From positions 1 through 64,000 of the forward strand of contig JAQUPF010000010.1 in NCBI GenBank assembly GCA_028716845.1: 64,000 nt of DNA, given 5' to 3'. A program made the translations under genes and the position numbers. Positions 27,155 to 34,712 of this stretch are shown here, in pieces; the stretch's first letter is position 1; each line of letters opens with the position of its first letter. Below the pieces are notes generated by a model that saw only the letters and a program-made list of their open reading frames with translations, was not told where the DNA came from and searched no databases. The DNA comes from a bacterium (lineage in GTDB: Bacteria; Auribacterota; Tritonobacteria; UBA1439).

Positions 27155-28810
27155 ATGAAGAAGAAAGAACCGGTCTATTCCACCAGCCCCTCCGGCGAGC
27201 GGTTCCCCCTCCCCGCCCCGGAGGAGTACGAGAGGGAGTTCGAGCGGGTGCGGGCGCTCGCCGACGCCCAGCGCGCGGCGGGGCGCGAGATCGTCGTCGT
27301 GATGGGGGTCGGCTTCGTCGGCGCGGTGATGGCGGCGATCGTCGCCGACACGACCGGCCCGGAGGGGGAGCCCGCGAAGTTCGTCATCGGGATGCAGCGG
27401 CCGAGCACGAGGAGCTACTGGAAGATCCCGCTCCTCAACCGGGGGCTCTCCCCGGTCGAGGCGGAGGACCCCGAGGTGGCGCCGATGATCCGCCGCTGCG
27501 TCCTCGAGAAGAAGACCCTCACCGCCACCTACGTCTACGACGTCCTCTCCCTCGCCGACGTCGTCGTCGTGGACGTGCAGTGCGACTACGCGAAGCACGC
27601 CCTCGGGAACGTCCGGCACGGCTGGGCGGACATGGCCGCGCTCGAGCAGTCGCTCGAGATCATCGCCGCCCGCATCAGGCCTGAGGCGCTCGTCCTCATC
27701 GAGACGACCGTCCCGCCGGGCACGACGGAGCAGGTGGCGTATCCGATCATGCGGAAGGTGTTCAGGAAGCGGGGGATACAGGCCGACCCGCTCCTCGCGC
27801 ACAGCTACGAGCGCGTCATGCCCGGGCGGGAGTACGTCGCGAGCATCAGGGACTTCTGGCGCGTGTGCAGCGGCATCAGCGAGGAGGCGAAGGCGCGCGT
27901 GGTGAAGTTCCTGGGCGAGGTGCTCAACACGAAAGGGTATCCGCTCACGGTGCTCGACCGGCCGATCGAGTCCGAAACCGCCAAGATCGTCGAGAACAGC
28001 TACCGCGCGGCGATCCTCGCCTTCATGGATGAGTGGTGCCTCTTCGCCGAGCGGAACGGCGTGGACATCATCAAGGTCATCGACGCCGTCCGGGTCCGGC
28101 CGACGCACGGCAACATGCTCTTCCCCGGCCCCGGCGTCGGCGGCTACTGCCTGCCGAAGGACGGCGGCCTCGGCGTGTGGGCCTACCGGCACATCCTGGG
28201 GTTCGAGGACGAGATCTTCAAGATCACCCCCCTCGCGATCGACATCAACGACACCCGCGCCCTCCGCGCGGCCCAGATGACGCGGGACGCGCTGCGGAAC
28301 ATGAACCGGCCCGTCGCCGCCGCCGCCGTCCTCATCCTCGGAGCCTCGTACCGCGAGGACGTGGGCGACACCCGCTACAGCGGCTCCGAGATCATCGCCC
28401 GGCGCCTCACCGAGATGGGCGCCGAGATACGCGTCCACGACCCCTACGTGCGGGAGTGGCCGGAGATCGAGAAGCAGGACACCTATCCGGGCGCGGGGCA
28501 CGGCCGGAAGCAGTTCTTCAGGGGGCAGGACCGGCTGGCCGAGGTCAGGGTCACGCGGGATCTCGGGGAGGCGCTCAGGGGGGCGGACGCCGTGATCCTC
28601 GCCGTCAGGCACCGGGCGTACCTGGGCCTCGAACCCGACCGGGTCGTCGAGGCGATCGGCGAGCCCGCCGCGATCGTGGACTGCTTCGGCATACTCGACG
28701 ACGCGCGGATCCGCCGGTATTTCGAGCTCGGCTGCGAGGTGAAGGGGCTCGGCCGCGGCCACATCCAGCGGATCAAGGACGAGGTCCGCAGGGAGAAGAT
28801 GAGCGGCTGA
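27155..28810 (+). CDS. Nucleotide-sugar (UDP-sugar) dehydrogenase
   Basis: This enzyme of the UDP-glucose / UDP-N-acetylhexosamine dehydrogenase family oxidises a sugar C6-OH to a carboxylate with two NAD. The 551-residue protein is long for the family because about 45 residues precede the NAD motif GVGFVG (51-56). The catalytic Cys332 lies in GPGVGGYCLPKD. ETTVPPGTT, the SYERVMPGREY block and IVENSYRAAILAF support the wider UDP-ManNAc/GlcNAc dehydrogenase branch. GASYREDVGDTRYS starts the C-terminal domain. A good ribosome site (GGAAGGA) is present. The product is probably a uronic acid for a surface glycan. Confidence 0.88.
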   Translation: MKKKEPVYSTSPSGERFPLPAPEEYEREFERVRALADAQRAAGREIVVVMGVGFVGAVMAAIVADTTGPEGEPAKFVIGMQRPSTRSYWKIPLLNRGLSPVEAEDPEVAPMIRRCVLEKKTLTATYVYDVLSLADVVVVDVQCDYAKHALGNVRHGWADMAALEQSLEIIAARIRPEALVLIETTVPPGTTEQVAYPIMRKVFRKRGIQADPLLAHSYERVMPGREYVASIRDFWRVCSGISEEAKARVVKFLGEVLNTKGYPLTVLDRPIESETAKIVENSYRAAILAFMDEWCLFAERNGVDIIKVIDAVRVRPTHGNMLFPGPGVGGYCLPKDGGLGVWAYRHILGFEDEIFKITPLAIDINDTRALRAAQMTRDALRNMNRPVAAAAVLILGASYREDVGDTRYSGSEIIARRLTEMGAEIRVHDPYVREWPEIEKQDTYPGAGHGRKQFFRGQDRLAEVRVTRDLGEALRGADAVILAVRHRAYLGLEPDRVVEAIGEPAAIVDCFGILDDARIRRYFELGCEVKGLGRGHIQRIKDEVRREKMSG

Positions 28811-28821
28811 CGGGGAAGGGC

Positions 28822-29388
28822 GTGAATCGGCTCCACCAGTTCGCCCTGATCGGCTCGACCCTCCTCCTCTCCTGGCTCGGGATGATGGCGGTCCACGAGG
28901 CCGGCCACGTCGCCGCGGCCCGGCTCACCGGCGGCCGCGTCTCCCGCATCGTGCTCCACCCGCTCGCGATCTCCCGCACCGACCTCAGCCGGAACCCGCG
29001 GCCGCTCCCCGTTGCCTGGGGAGGGGCGGTCGCCGGGACGCTCATCCCGCTCGCCGCCTGGGCCGCCGCCCGCGCGGCGGGGCTCGCCTCGGCCTATCTC
29101 CTCAGGTTCTTCGCCGGATTCTGCCTCCTCGTCAACGGCGTCTACCTCGGCGAGGACGCCTTCTTCAGGGCGGGGGACGGGGGTGACCTCATCCGGCACG
29201 GCGCGCCGCCGTGGACGCTCGTCCTCTTCGGCGCGGCGGCGGCGGCGGCGGGAATCGCGCTCCTGAACGGCCTCGGCGGGCGCTTCGGCCTCGCGGGTTC
29301 AGGCGGTGTCGACCGGCGGCACGCCCGCCTCGCCCTCTGCGCGGCGATCGCGGTCACGGTCCTGCTCGCCGCCCTCGATCTCCGCTGA
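28822..29388 (+). CDS. M50-like membrane metalloprotease
   Basis: The GTG start at 28822 follows GGGGAAGGG. The 188-residue protein is largely hydrophobic (about four to five TM segments) with the zinc motif HEAGH at residues 25-29 in the first TM. LLVNGVYLGED near residue 105 may supply the third ligand, as in site-2-protease-type M50 enzymes. It is shorter than typical RseP and has no PDZ domain. The last 90 bases overlap the convergent ATP-grasp gene. Its final TM (ARLALCAAIAVTVLLAALDL) looks real. The substrate is unknown. Confidence 0.6.
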   Translation: MNRLHQFALIGSTLLLSWLGMMAVHEAGHVAAARLTGGRVSRIVLHPLAISRTDLSRNPRPLPVAWGGAVAGTLIPLAAWAAARAAGLASAYLLRFFAGFCLLVNGVYLGEDAFFRAGDGGDLIRHGAPPWTLVLFGAAAAAAGIALLNGLGGRFGLAGSGGVDRRHARLALCAAIAVTVLLAALDLR

Positions 29389-30294
29389 CGGCCGCCCGCC
29401 GATCGCGGAGCGCACGAATCGCGCGAGCGCCTCGCAGACGTCGGCGACCACGCCGTCGGGGACCCCGTCCCTGGCCCTCGACTGCAGGCGCATGTCGCAC
29501 GGCTCGTTCACGTAGTCCACGGAGATGAACCTGCCGTCCGCCGTCACGGCGATCTCGGTCGAGAAGAAGCGGAGGCCGGAGATCTCGTGGATCCTGACGG
29601 CGATCCGCTCGATCTCGCGGAGGCCGTGGCGATCCATCTCCTCCGGCGCGACCCGTTCCGACAGGTGCGCCCGCGGGTTCCACCAGCAGGCGCGGACATC
29701 CCCCGCCGCGTAGTAGACGCGGAAGTAGGCCGGCCTGCCGTCGAGGATGCGGGGGACGATGTTCTCCTGGATGAGGATCTGGTCGTCCAGGTAGTCCCGC
29801 CGGGCGGCCATGACGTCGGCGATCGACCGCGCCCCGAGGAGGACCCCGTCGCCCCCGCCGCCGTGGGCGGGCTTGACGATGAACGGCACGCCCACGCCGT
29901 CGAACTTGAAGATCTGCGCCGTCGGATCCTTCTCGTAGACGGGGAGGATGATGGTGTAGGGGACGTTGATCCCCCCCGACAGGAACTCCAGGTGCATGGC
30001 GGCCTTGTTGACCGCCCGCCGCGCGGCGAGGGGGTGGTTGACGAAGAGGCTCCCGGCCTCGAGCGCCGCCCTGGCGACCGGCTCGAAGGCGCTCGTCGTG
30101 TCCGAGGCCCGGTCGAGGAAGGCCCTGAAGCGGCGCGCCCCGCCGAGGACGGCGGGGGCGACGGCGGCGAGATCCGGCGGGCCGATGAGAACGGTGGAGA
30201 GCCCCCGGCGGCCGCAGGAGGCGGCGAGGAGCGAGACGAAATCGGCGTCGTACTCCCAGTCCCAGGCGATGCCGAAGTCGGCGGTCTCGGTCAT
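29299..30294 (-). CDS. RimK-like ATP-grasp enzyme
   Basis: This 331-residue protein starts at ATG 30294; a GTG at 30315 that overlaps the upstream stop as GTGA is the alternative. The ATP-grasp layout is visible: VNHPLAARRAVNKAAMHLEF, the nucleotide-binding VPFIVKPAHGGGGDGV, QILIQENIVPR, AYFRVYY and the metal-binding SVDYVNEP. Such enzymes ligate carboxylates to amines or thiols through acyl-phosphates. The last 25 residues are charged, low-complexity and lie antisense to the M50-like gene, so the functional protein may end earlier. It forms a pair with the zinc-ribbon protein encoded upstream. The substrate is unknown. Confidence 0.75.
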   Translation of the reverse strand: MTETADFGIAWDWEYDADFVSLLAASCGRRGLSTVLIGPPDLAAVAPAVLGGARRFRAFLDRASDTTSAFEPVARAALEAGSLFVNHPLAARRAVNKAAMHLEFLSGGINVPYTIILPVYEKDPTAQIFKFDGVGVPFIVKPAHGGGGDGVLLGARSIADVMAARRDYLDDQILIQENIVPRILDGRPAYFRVYYAAGDVRACWWNPRAHLSERVAPEEMDRHGLREIERIAVRIHEISGLRFFSTEIAVTADGRFISVDYVNEPCDMRLQSRARDGVPDGVVADVCEALARFVRSAIGGRPSAEIEGGEQDRDRDRRAEGEAGVPPVDTA

Positions 30295-30311
30295 GCCGAC
30301 CGGCCCCCGCG

Positions 30312-31223
30312 TCACGCCGCGTCGCCGCGGGCGCCGAGGCCGAGGGCGTTCAGCTCCCTGATCTCGGTCCCGCTGAGGGAGGGGTACGCCTCGCCGGAGA
30401 GAGGCGTCCCCGTCTCCAGGACGCCCTTCACGAGACTGCGGTAGACCGCGACCATGCCGATCTCGCAGTTGTAGGAGTTGCTCGCCTTCAGGAGCACGCC
30501 CCGCTTGTAGTACCGGATGGCGGCGTCGGCGTCGCCCGCCTGGAAGGAGCACCGGCCGATGTACGCGTAGGCGAGGGCGAGCTTGAAATCCCTGTGCTTG
30601 CTCTTGAGGAGGTCGATGTTCTCCTCCATGAACTGGATGAGCACCTTCAGGAAATCGGCCGCCTGGTCGTACTCGCCCTTCCGGTCGGCGTAGTGGGTGG
30701 CCTTGTCGAACGCCCGCGTGAACCATCCGAACCGGTCGTTGAAGATGTAGAGGAACTTCTCCGCGGAGAGGGGGAAGACCCTCCTGTCGCCGCCCCCCTC
30801 GGCCGGTTCCGTGCGCGCCCTGCACTGCGGGCAGCACTCGTCGGTCCGGGCGGCGATGCCGCCGCAGGAGGGACAGACCATCGTCTCCCCGACGCCGGCC
30901 GGCGGGCCGGGCTTCCGCTCCAGCCGCATGATCTCCGCGCGGATGATCTCGCGGATCCGGTCCTGGATGCGGGAGAGTTTCCTGTCCGCCTCCGACTCGT
31001 CATCGAGGAGCGGCGCGGCCGCCGTCGCCTCGCCGGCCGGGGCGGGCTCGACCGTCTCCGGCAGGCCCCAGAGCCCCTTCTCGAGCTCCCGGGCCCTCCG
31101 CCGGCAGTCCTCGAGCTCCTTCTCGATGAGCTCGATGTTCTTCCGGCACTCTTCGAGCTTGTGCTCGAGGGCGCTCGCGGCGTCCTCCGCTCCGGACCGC
31201 GCCCGCCCTTCCCGTTCCGTCAT
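30312..31223 (-). CDS. Coiled-coil, zinc-ribbon and TPR-like protein, uncharacterised
   Basis: This 303-residue protein starts with a charged coiled coil (about 15-50), followed by a Pro/Ala linker and another helix (about 80-105). Next is a zinc ribbon CPSCGG...CCPQC (about 117-135), then a helical part with TPR-like features (KLALAYAYIGRCSFQAGDADAAIRYYKRG). It has no signal peptide and should be cytosolic. It is coupled to the ATP-grasp gene by a possible GTGA start overlap, so the two may act together, the TPR part perhaps binding the enzyme or its protein substrate. I do not recognise the family. Confidence 0.6.
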   Translation of the reverse strand: MTEREGRARSGAEDAASALEHKLEECRKNIELIEKELEDCRRRARELEKGLWGLPETVEPAPAGEATAAAPLLDDESEADRKLSRIQDRIREIIRAEIMRLERKPGPPAGVGETMVCPSCGGIAARTDECCPQCRARTEPAEGGGDRRVFPLSAEKFLYIFNDRFGWFTRAFDKATHYADRKGEYDQAADFLKVLIQFMEENIDLLKSKHRDFKLALAYAYIGRCSFQAGDADAAIRYYKRGVLLKASNSYNCEIGMVAVYRSLVKGVLETGTPLSGEAYPSLSGTEIRELNALGLGARGDAA

Positions 31224-31287
31224 GTGGGGCCCCTCCGGGCCGTCGCCCCCTCTCGGAGAATAGTCTATCCGAGGGGAGCCGTTGCAG

Positions 31288-31500
31288 TCAACGCGGCCGG
31301 GAGGCGGCGCCGTCGGCGCCGCCCCCCCGCTCGAGTTCGGAGATCTCGGCCTCGAGCCGCTCGATCTCCTCCACGATCTCCACGTCCTCGGGGAGCGAAT
31401 ACTTCGCGCCGTCGCAGGTGGCGCGGGAGAGGGCGCTCGAGAGGCGGCGGATCTTCTCGCGCCGCTCGAGGATGAGGGCCGCTTTCCGCTCCCTGTCCAT
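31288..31500 (-). CDS. Small charged coiled-coil protein, hypothetical
   Basis: This 70-residue reading frame lies 30 bases after the PLP-enzyme gene on the same strand. It is rich in Glu and Arg and has two predicted helices (RERKAALILERREKIRRL and VEIVEEIERLEAEISELE) separated by a short loop with one Cys. The composition and phase are those of a real helical protein rather than a GC-bias frame, but there is no family match that I recognise. A ribosome site is not obvious. Confidence 0.45.
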   Translation of the reverse strand: MDRERKAALILERREKIRRLSSALSRATCDGAKYSLPEDVEIVEEIERLEAEISELERGGGADGAASRPR

Positions 31501-31530
31501 CGGGTGCCGGGGGGGCGCCCCGCCGCGGGG

Positions 31531-33003
31531 CTACAGCCTCTTGAGGAGGCCCGTCCGCTCGTTGAACTCGTCGATGAGCCGGTCGATCCGGGCGGTCTGG
31601 GCGTGGACCTCCTCCCAGTAGTCGGGGTACCGGTACCACTGCTCGTTGAGCTCGTTGACGTCGCGGCCCTGCTGCTCGATCCAGGTGTAGTACTTGAGGT
31701 TGTGGACCCGCTTCCGGTCGTAGTGGCCGAGCTCGAGCATGGAGTCGGTGGCGACCGCCATGAGGTGCCGGTGGTAGTCCCGGACGGCGTCGGCCTCGGT
31801 GTAGGCGCCGTGGGCCTCCCGCATCTGCCTCATGCGGCTTTCGTAGAGTTCCATCGAATCCGTCCAGACGGTGAGGACGATGTCCCGCTCCGTGAGCTCG
31901 TAGTACTTCGCGAACTTGATCGCGCAGAGGAGGTTGCCCACGCTCGAGATCCCGAGGAGATCGAGCCGGCCCACGACCTCCTCGGGCGCGCCCTGCCGGG
32001 CGAGGTAGGCCCTGCCCGCGGGCTCGTTGAAGAGGCGGGTGATGTGCATGCAGGCCTCGTCGTCGGCGGCGATCACCATGTCGGTGTTGCGGATGTTGTG
32101 GATCCACGGGACGTGCTTGTCGCCGATCCCCTCGATCCGGTGCCCGCCGAAGCCGTTGAGGAGCAGCGTGGGGCACTGGAGCGCCTCGCCGGCGGCGATC
32201 CTGCTCGTCGGGAAGCGCTTCTTCAGGTAGTCGCCGCAGCCGATCGTCCCCGCGGAGCCGGTGGTGAGGACGACGCCGGCGTACCGGTCGCCGTTCCGCA
32301 TCTCCCTGCCGAGCACCTCCTCCATCGCGCGGCCGGTGACCTCGTAGTGCCAGAGGTGGTTGCCGAACTCGTCGAATTGGTTGAAGATGACGATGTCCTT
32401 CCGGGTCCGCCGGAGCTCCCAGCACTTATCGTAAATCTCCTTCACGTTCGACTCGCACCCCGGCGTGGCGATGACCTCGCCGGCGACCTGCTTCAGCCAC
32501 TCGAAGCGCTCGGCGCTCATCTCCTCCGGCAGGATGGCGATCGACTCGCAGGCGAGGAGGTGGGCGTCGTAGGCGCCGCCGCGGCAGTAGTTGCCCGTCG
32601 AGGGCCAGACCGCCTTCTGCCGGGTGGGGTCGAACTGGCCGGTGACGAGGCGCGGCACGAGGCAGCCGAAGCTCGCCCCCACCTTGTGCGAGCCGGTGGG
32701 GAACCATTTCCCGACGAGGCAGATGATGCGCGCCGGGACGCCGGTGATGGCGGGCGGGAGCTCGAGGTAGTTGACGCCGTCGTAGAGGCCGCCCTTCGGC
32801 ACCGGCTCGTTCTTCCAGTTGATCCGGAAGAGGTTGAGCGAGTCGAAGTCCCAGAGGCCGATGCCCTTCAGGCGCGACTTGACCTTCTCGGGGACGAGGT
32901 CGGGGTTCACCTGCTCGGCGATCGTGGGGATGATGATGCTCCGCTCGCGGCACCGCTCCACCGCCTTCTGGAGCCCCTTCTCGTTGATGGTCAGATCAAT
33001 CAT
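31531..33003 (-). CDS. TrpB/cysteine-synthase-like PLP-dependent enzyme (fold type II)
   Basis: This 490-residue enzyme starts at ATG 33003 behind GAGGGAGG; the longer frame from 33057 runs into the promoter. The PLP lysine is probably Lys107 in FPTGSHKVGASFG, followed by WPSTGNYCRGGAYDAH (substrate loop) and LTTGSAGTIGCGDYL (phosphate loop). It is much longer than cysteine synthase and has an extra C-terminal region of about 130 residues. Such proteins are usually annotated as PLP-dependent lyase or synthase beta-family members without a proven reaction. It stands alone with its own promoter. Confidence 0.75.
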   Translation of the reverse strand: MIDLTINEKGLQKAVERCRERSIIIPTIAEQVNPDLVPEKVKSRLKGIGLWDFDSLNLFRINWKNEPVPKGGLYDGVNYLELPPAITGVPARIICLVGKWFPTGSHKVGASFGCLVPRLVTGQFDPTRQKAVWPSTGNYCRGGAYDAHLLACESIAILPEEMSAERFEWLKQVAGEVIATPGCESNVKEIYDKCWELRRTRKDIVIFNQFDEFGNHLWHYEVTGRAMEEVLGREMRNGDRYAGVVLTTGSAGTIGCGDYLKKRFPTSRIAAGEALQCPTLLLNGFGGHRIEGIGDKHVPWIHNIRNTDMVIAADDEACMHITRLFNEPAGRAYLARQGAPEEVVGRLDLLGISSVGNLLCAIKFAKYYELTERDIVLTVWTDSMELYESRMRQMREAHGAYTEADAVRDYHRHLMAVATDSMLELGHYDRKRVHNLKYYTWIEQQGRDVNELNEQWYRYPDYWEEVHAQTARIDRLIDEFNERTGLLKRL

Positions 33004-33052
33004 GTCGCGCGCCTCCCTCAATCCGTTCCGCACAATGGAAACGATGTACGCT

Positions 33053-33058
33053 ATCATA
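33053..33058 (-). promoter_or_regulatory. -10 box of the PLP-enzyme gene
   Basis: TATGAT reads on the minus strand 50 bases before the ATG. The best -35 at 17 bases is TTCAGT. A TTGACC also lies upstream but at too short a spacing. The 375-base spacer 33004-33378 otherwise holds repeat copy C and no gene. Confidence 0.4.
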
Positions 33059-33106
33059 CCGGCGCCGGCCGGTCAACTGAATCTGCCCCGGCCATATGGA
33101 GAACCA

Positions 33107-33304
33107 GCCGCGGATTGCCACGGATCATTACGGATACTCACTGATCCGGCTGCGGCCCCGACGTGCAGGAGGAAAGCCCGAAGAGCAAAGGTGTCTGCAG
33201 GAGAGAGTGTCGGATTGGCCCTGCCGTGCGAACCTGCGTTCAGCCGGGACATATGCATGTGCATTATCCGTGAGCACCCGTAGGGATCCGTGGGGATCCG
33301 TGGT
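33107..33304. repeat. Long imperfect inverted-repeat element, copy C
   Basis: The left arm (33107-33145) and right arm (33264-33304) are imperfect reverse complements over about 38 bases and match copies A and B. Shared pieces are CACGGATCATTACGGAT in the left arm and GGGATCCGTGGGGATCCGTG in the right. About 118 bases between the arms contain no obvious gene. Confidence 0.75.
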
Positions 33305-33338
33305 GAGGGGTGCATTGCGTGTTCGCGGGGGCGGGGGC

Positions 33339-33368
33339 TTGCGCCGGCGGCGGCCCCTGTGCTATCCT
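33339..33368 (+). promoter_or_regulatory. Promoter of the molybdenum hydroxylase operon, probably near-leaderless
   Basis: TTGCGC (33339-33344) and TATCCT (33363-33368), 18 bases apart, with TGTGC before the -10. The expected start near 33375 leaves about four bases before the ATG at 33379, and no ribosome site is visible. Confidence 0.45.
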
Positions 33369-33378
33369 GCGCACTGCG

Positions 33379-34245
33379 ATGAGGCCGGAACTGAAGAAGG
33401 TGCACCACCCGAAGACGGCGGAGGAGCTCCTCGCGCTCCTCGCGGCCGGCGGCGGGCGCGTCGCGCCGGCGGGCGGCGGCGTCTCGTTCGCCTTCGCGAT
33501 CCCGCCCGGCGTCGAGGAGCTCGCGAGCCTCCGGGCGCTCGGCCTCGACCGGATCGACCTCGACGGCGACGGGCTCCGCATCGGCGCCATGGCGACCATC
33601 AACCTCCTCGCGCGGTCCCCCGCCGCCGCCGGCTTCAGGGACGGCCTCCTCGCGGAGGCGGCCTCCCGGGTGGCCGCCACGCCGAACAGGAACCTCATCA
33701 CCGTCGGCGGCAACGCCTGCCGCCTCTTCATCTGGTCCGACCTTCCGGTCGTCTACTGCGCGGCGGGCGCCCGCTTCCGGGTGCGGGGCGCGAAGGGGGT
33801 GCGGGTCCTCTCGTGCGAGGAGTTCTACCGGGGAACCCCCCTCGACATGATCGGGCGCGCGGAGTATCTCGAGGAGATCGTCATCCCCCCCGCGGCCGGC
33901 CGCGCCGGCGACGCCCACCGGAAGTTCTTCGAGACGCACAACCAGTTCGGCCTCGTCTCGGCCGCCGCCTCGGTGACCCTCGACGAGGCGGGCGCGTGCC
34001 GCTCGGCGCGGCTCTGCCTCGGCGGCCTCCGGCTCAACCCCGCCGTGTCGGCCGAGGCGGCGGGCGTCCTCGAGGGTCGGGAGCCGTCTCCGGACCGCCT
34101 CCGCGAGGCCGCGGAGGCCGCGGTCGCCGCCGTGAAGGTGGTCCGGGACGTGCGGATGAGCGACGAGTACAAGCGGGCGCTCGCGGCGACGGTCGGCCGG
34201 GAGGCCCTCGAGGCGGCGTTCGAGAGGGCGCGGGAGAGGCGATGA
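33379..34245 (+). CDS. Molybdenum hydroxylase FAD-binding (medium) subunit
   Basis: The 288-residue protein is the FAD subunit of a xanthine-dehydrogenase-family enzyme (CoxM/HcrB type). FAD-binding loops are VAPAGGGVSF near residue 30 and ITVGGNACRLF near 110. The C-terminal CO-dehydrogenase-flavoprotein domain shows RKFFETHNQFGLVSAAASV and SARLCLGGLRLNP. It passes electrons from the iron-sulfur subunit to an acceptor. The gene leads a three-gene operon in the order medium-small-large, each overlapping the next by ATGA. Start at the first ATG after the promoter. Confidence 0.87.
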   Translation: MRPELKKVHHPKTAEELLALLAAGGGRVAPAGGGVSFAFAIPPGVEELASLRALGLDRIDLDGDGLRIGAMATINLLARSPAAAGFRDGLLAEAASRVAATPNRNLITVGGNACRLFIWSDLPVVYCAAGARFRVRGAKGVRVLSCEEFYRGTPLDMIGRAEYLEEIVIPPAAGRAGDAHRKFFETHNQFGLVSAAASVTLDEAGACRSARLCLGGLRLNPAVSAEAAGVLEGREPSPDRLREAAEAAVAAVKVVRDVRMSDEYKRALAATVGREALEAAFERARERR

Positions 34246-34712
34246 AGATCACCTTCACGATCAACGGCGCGCGGAAGACGGTCGAGGCGAGGCCGTGCGA
34301 GCCGCTCCTCGACGTCCTCCGCCGCGAGGGCTACAAGGGGGCCAAGTTCGGCTGCGGGCAGGGGTTCTGCGGGGCGTGCACGGTGCTCCTCGACGGCGAG
34401 CCGGTGAACTCGTGCCTCCTGCTCGCGGGGCTCGTCGAGGGGAGGGAGATCACGACGATCGAGGGGATCGGGGGCGTCGACCGGCTCCACCCGATCCAGG
34501 AGGCGTACCTGGACGCGGGGGCCGTCCAGTGCGGCTACTGCACCCCCGGCCTCGTCCTCGCCACGAAGGCGCTCCTCGACCGGAACGCCGATCCGGGAGA
34601 CGGGGAGATCAGGGAGGCCCTCGACGGCAACTACTGCCGCTGCACCGGCTACGTGAAGATCGTGGACGCGGTGAAGCTCGCCGCGGAGCGGATGAAGGGG
34701 ACGGGCGGATGA
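34242..34712 (+). CDS. Molybdenum hydroxylase [2Fe-2S] (small) subunit
   Basis: The 156-residue protein carries two [2Fe-2S] clusters. The plant-type cluster uses Cys38, Cys43, Cys46 and Cys58 (GCGQGFCGACTV), and the second uses Cys97, Cys100, Cys132 and Cys134 (CGYCTPG ... YCRCTGY). Length and motif spacing are exactly those of CoxS/HcrC/XdhC-type subunits. It connects the molybdenum site to FAD. It overlaps both neighbours by ATGA. Confidence 0.95.
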   Translation: MKITFTINGARKTVEARPCEPLLDVLRREGYKGAKFGCGQGFCGACTVLLDGEPVNSCLLLAGLVEGREITTIEGIGGVDRLHPIQEAYLDAGAVQCGYCTPGLVLATKALLDRNADPGDGEIREALDGNYCRCTGYVKIVDAVKLAAERMKGTGG

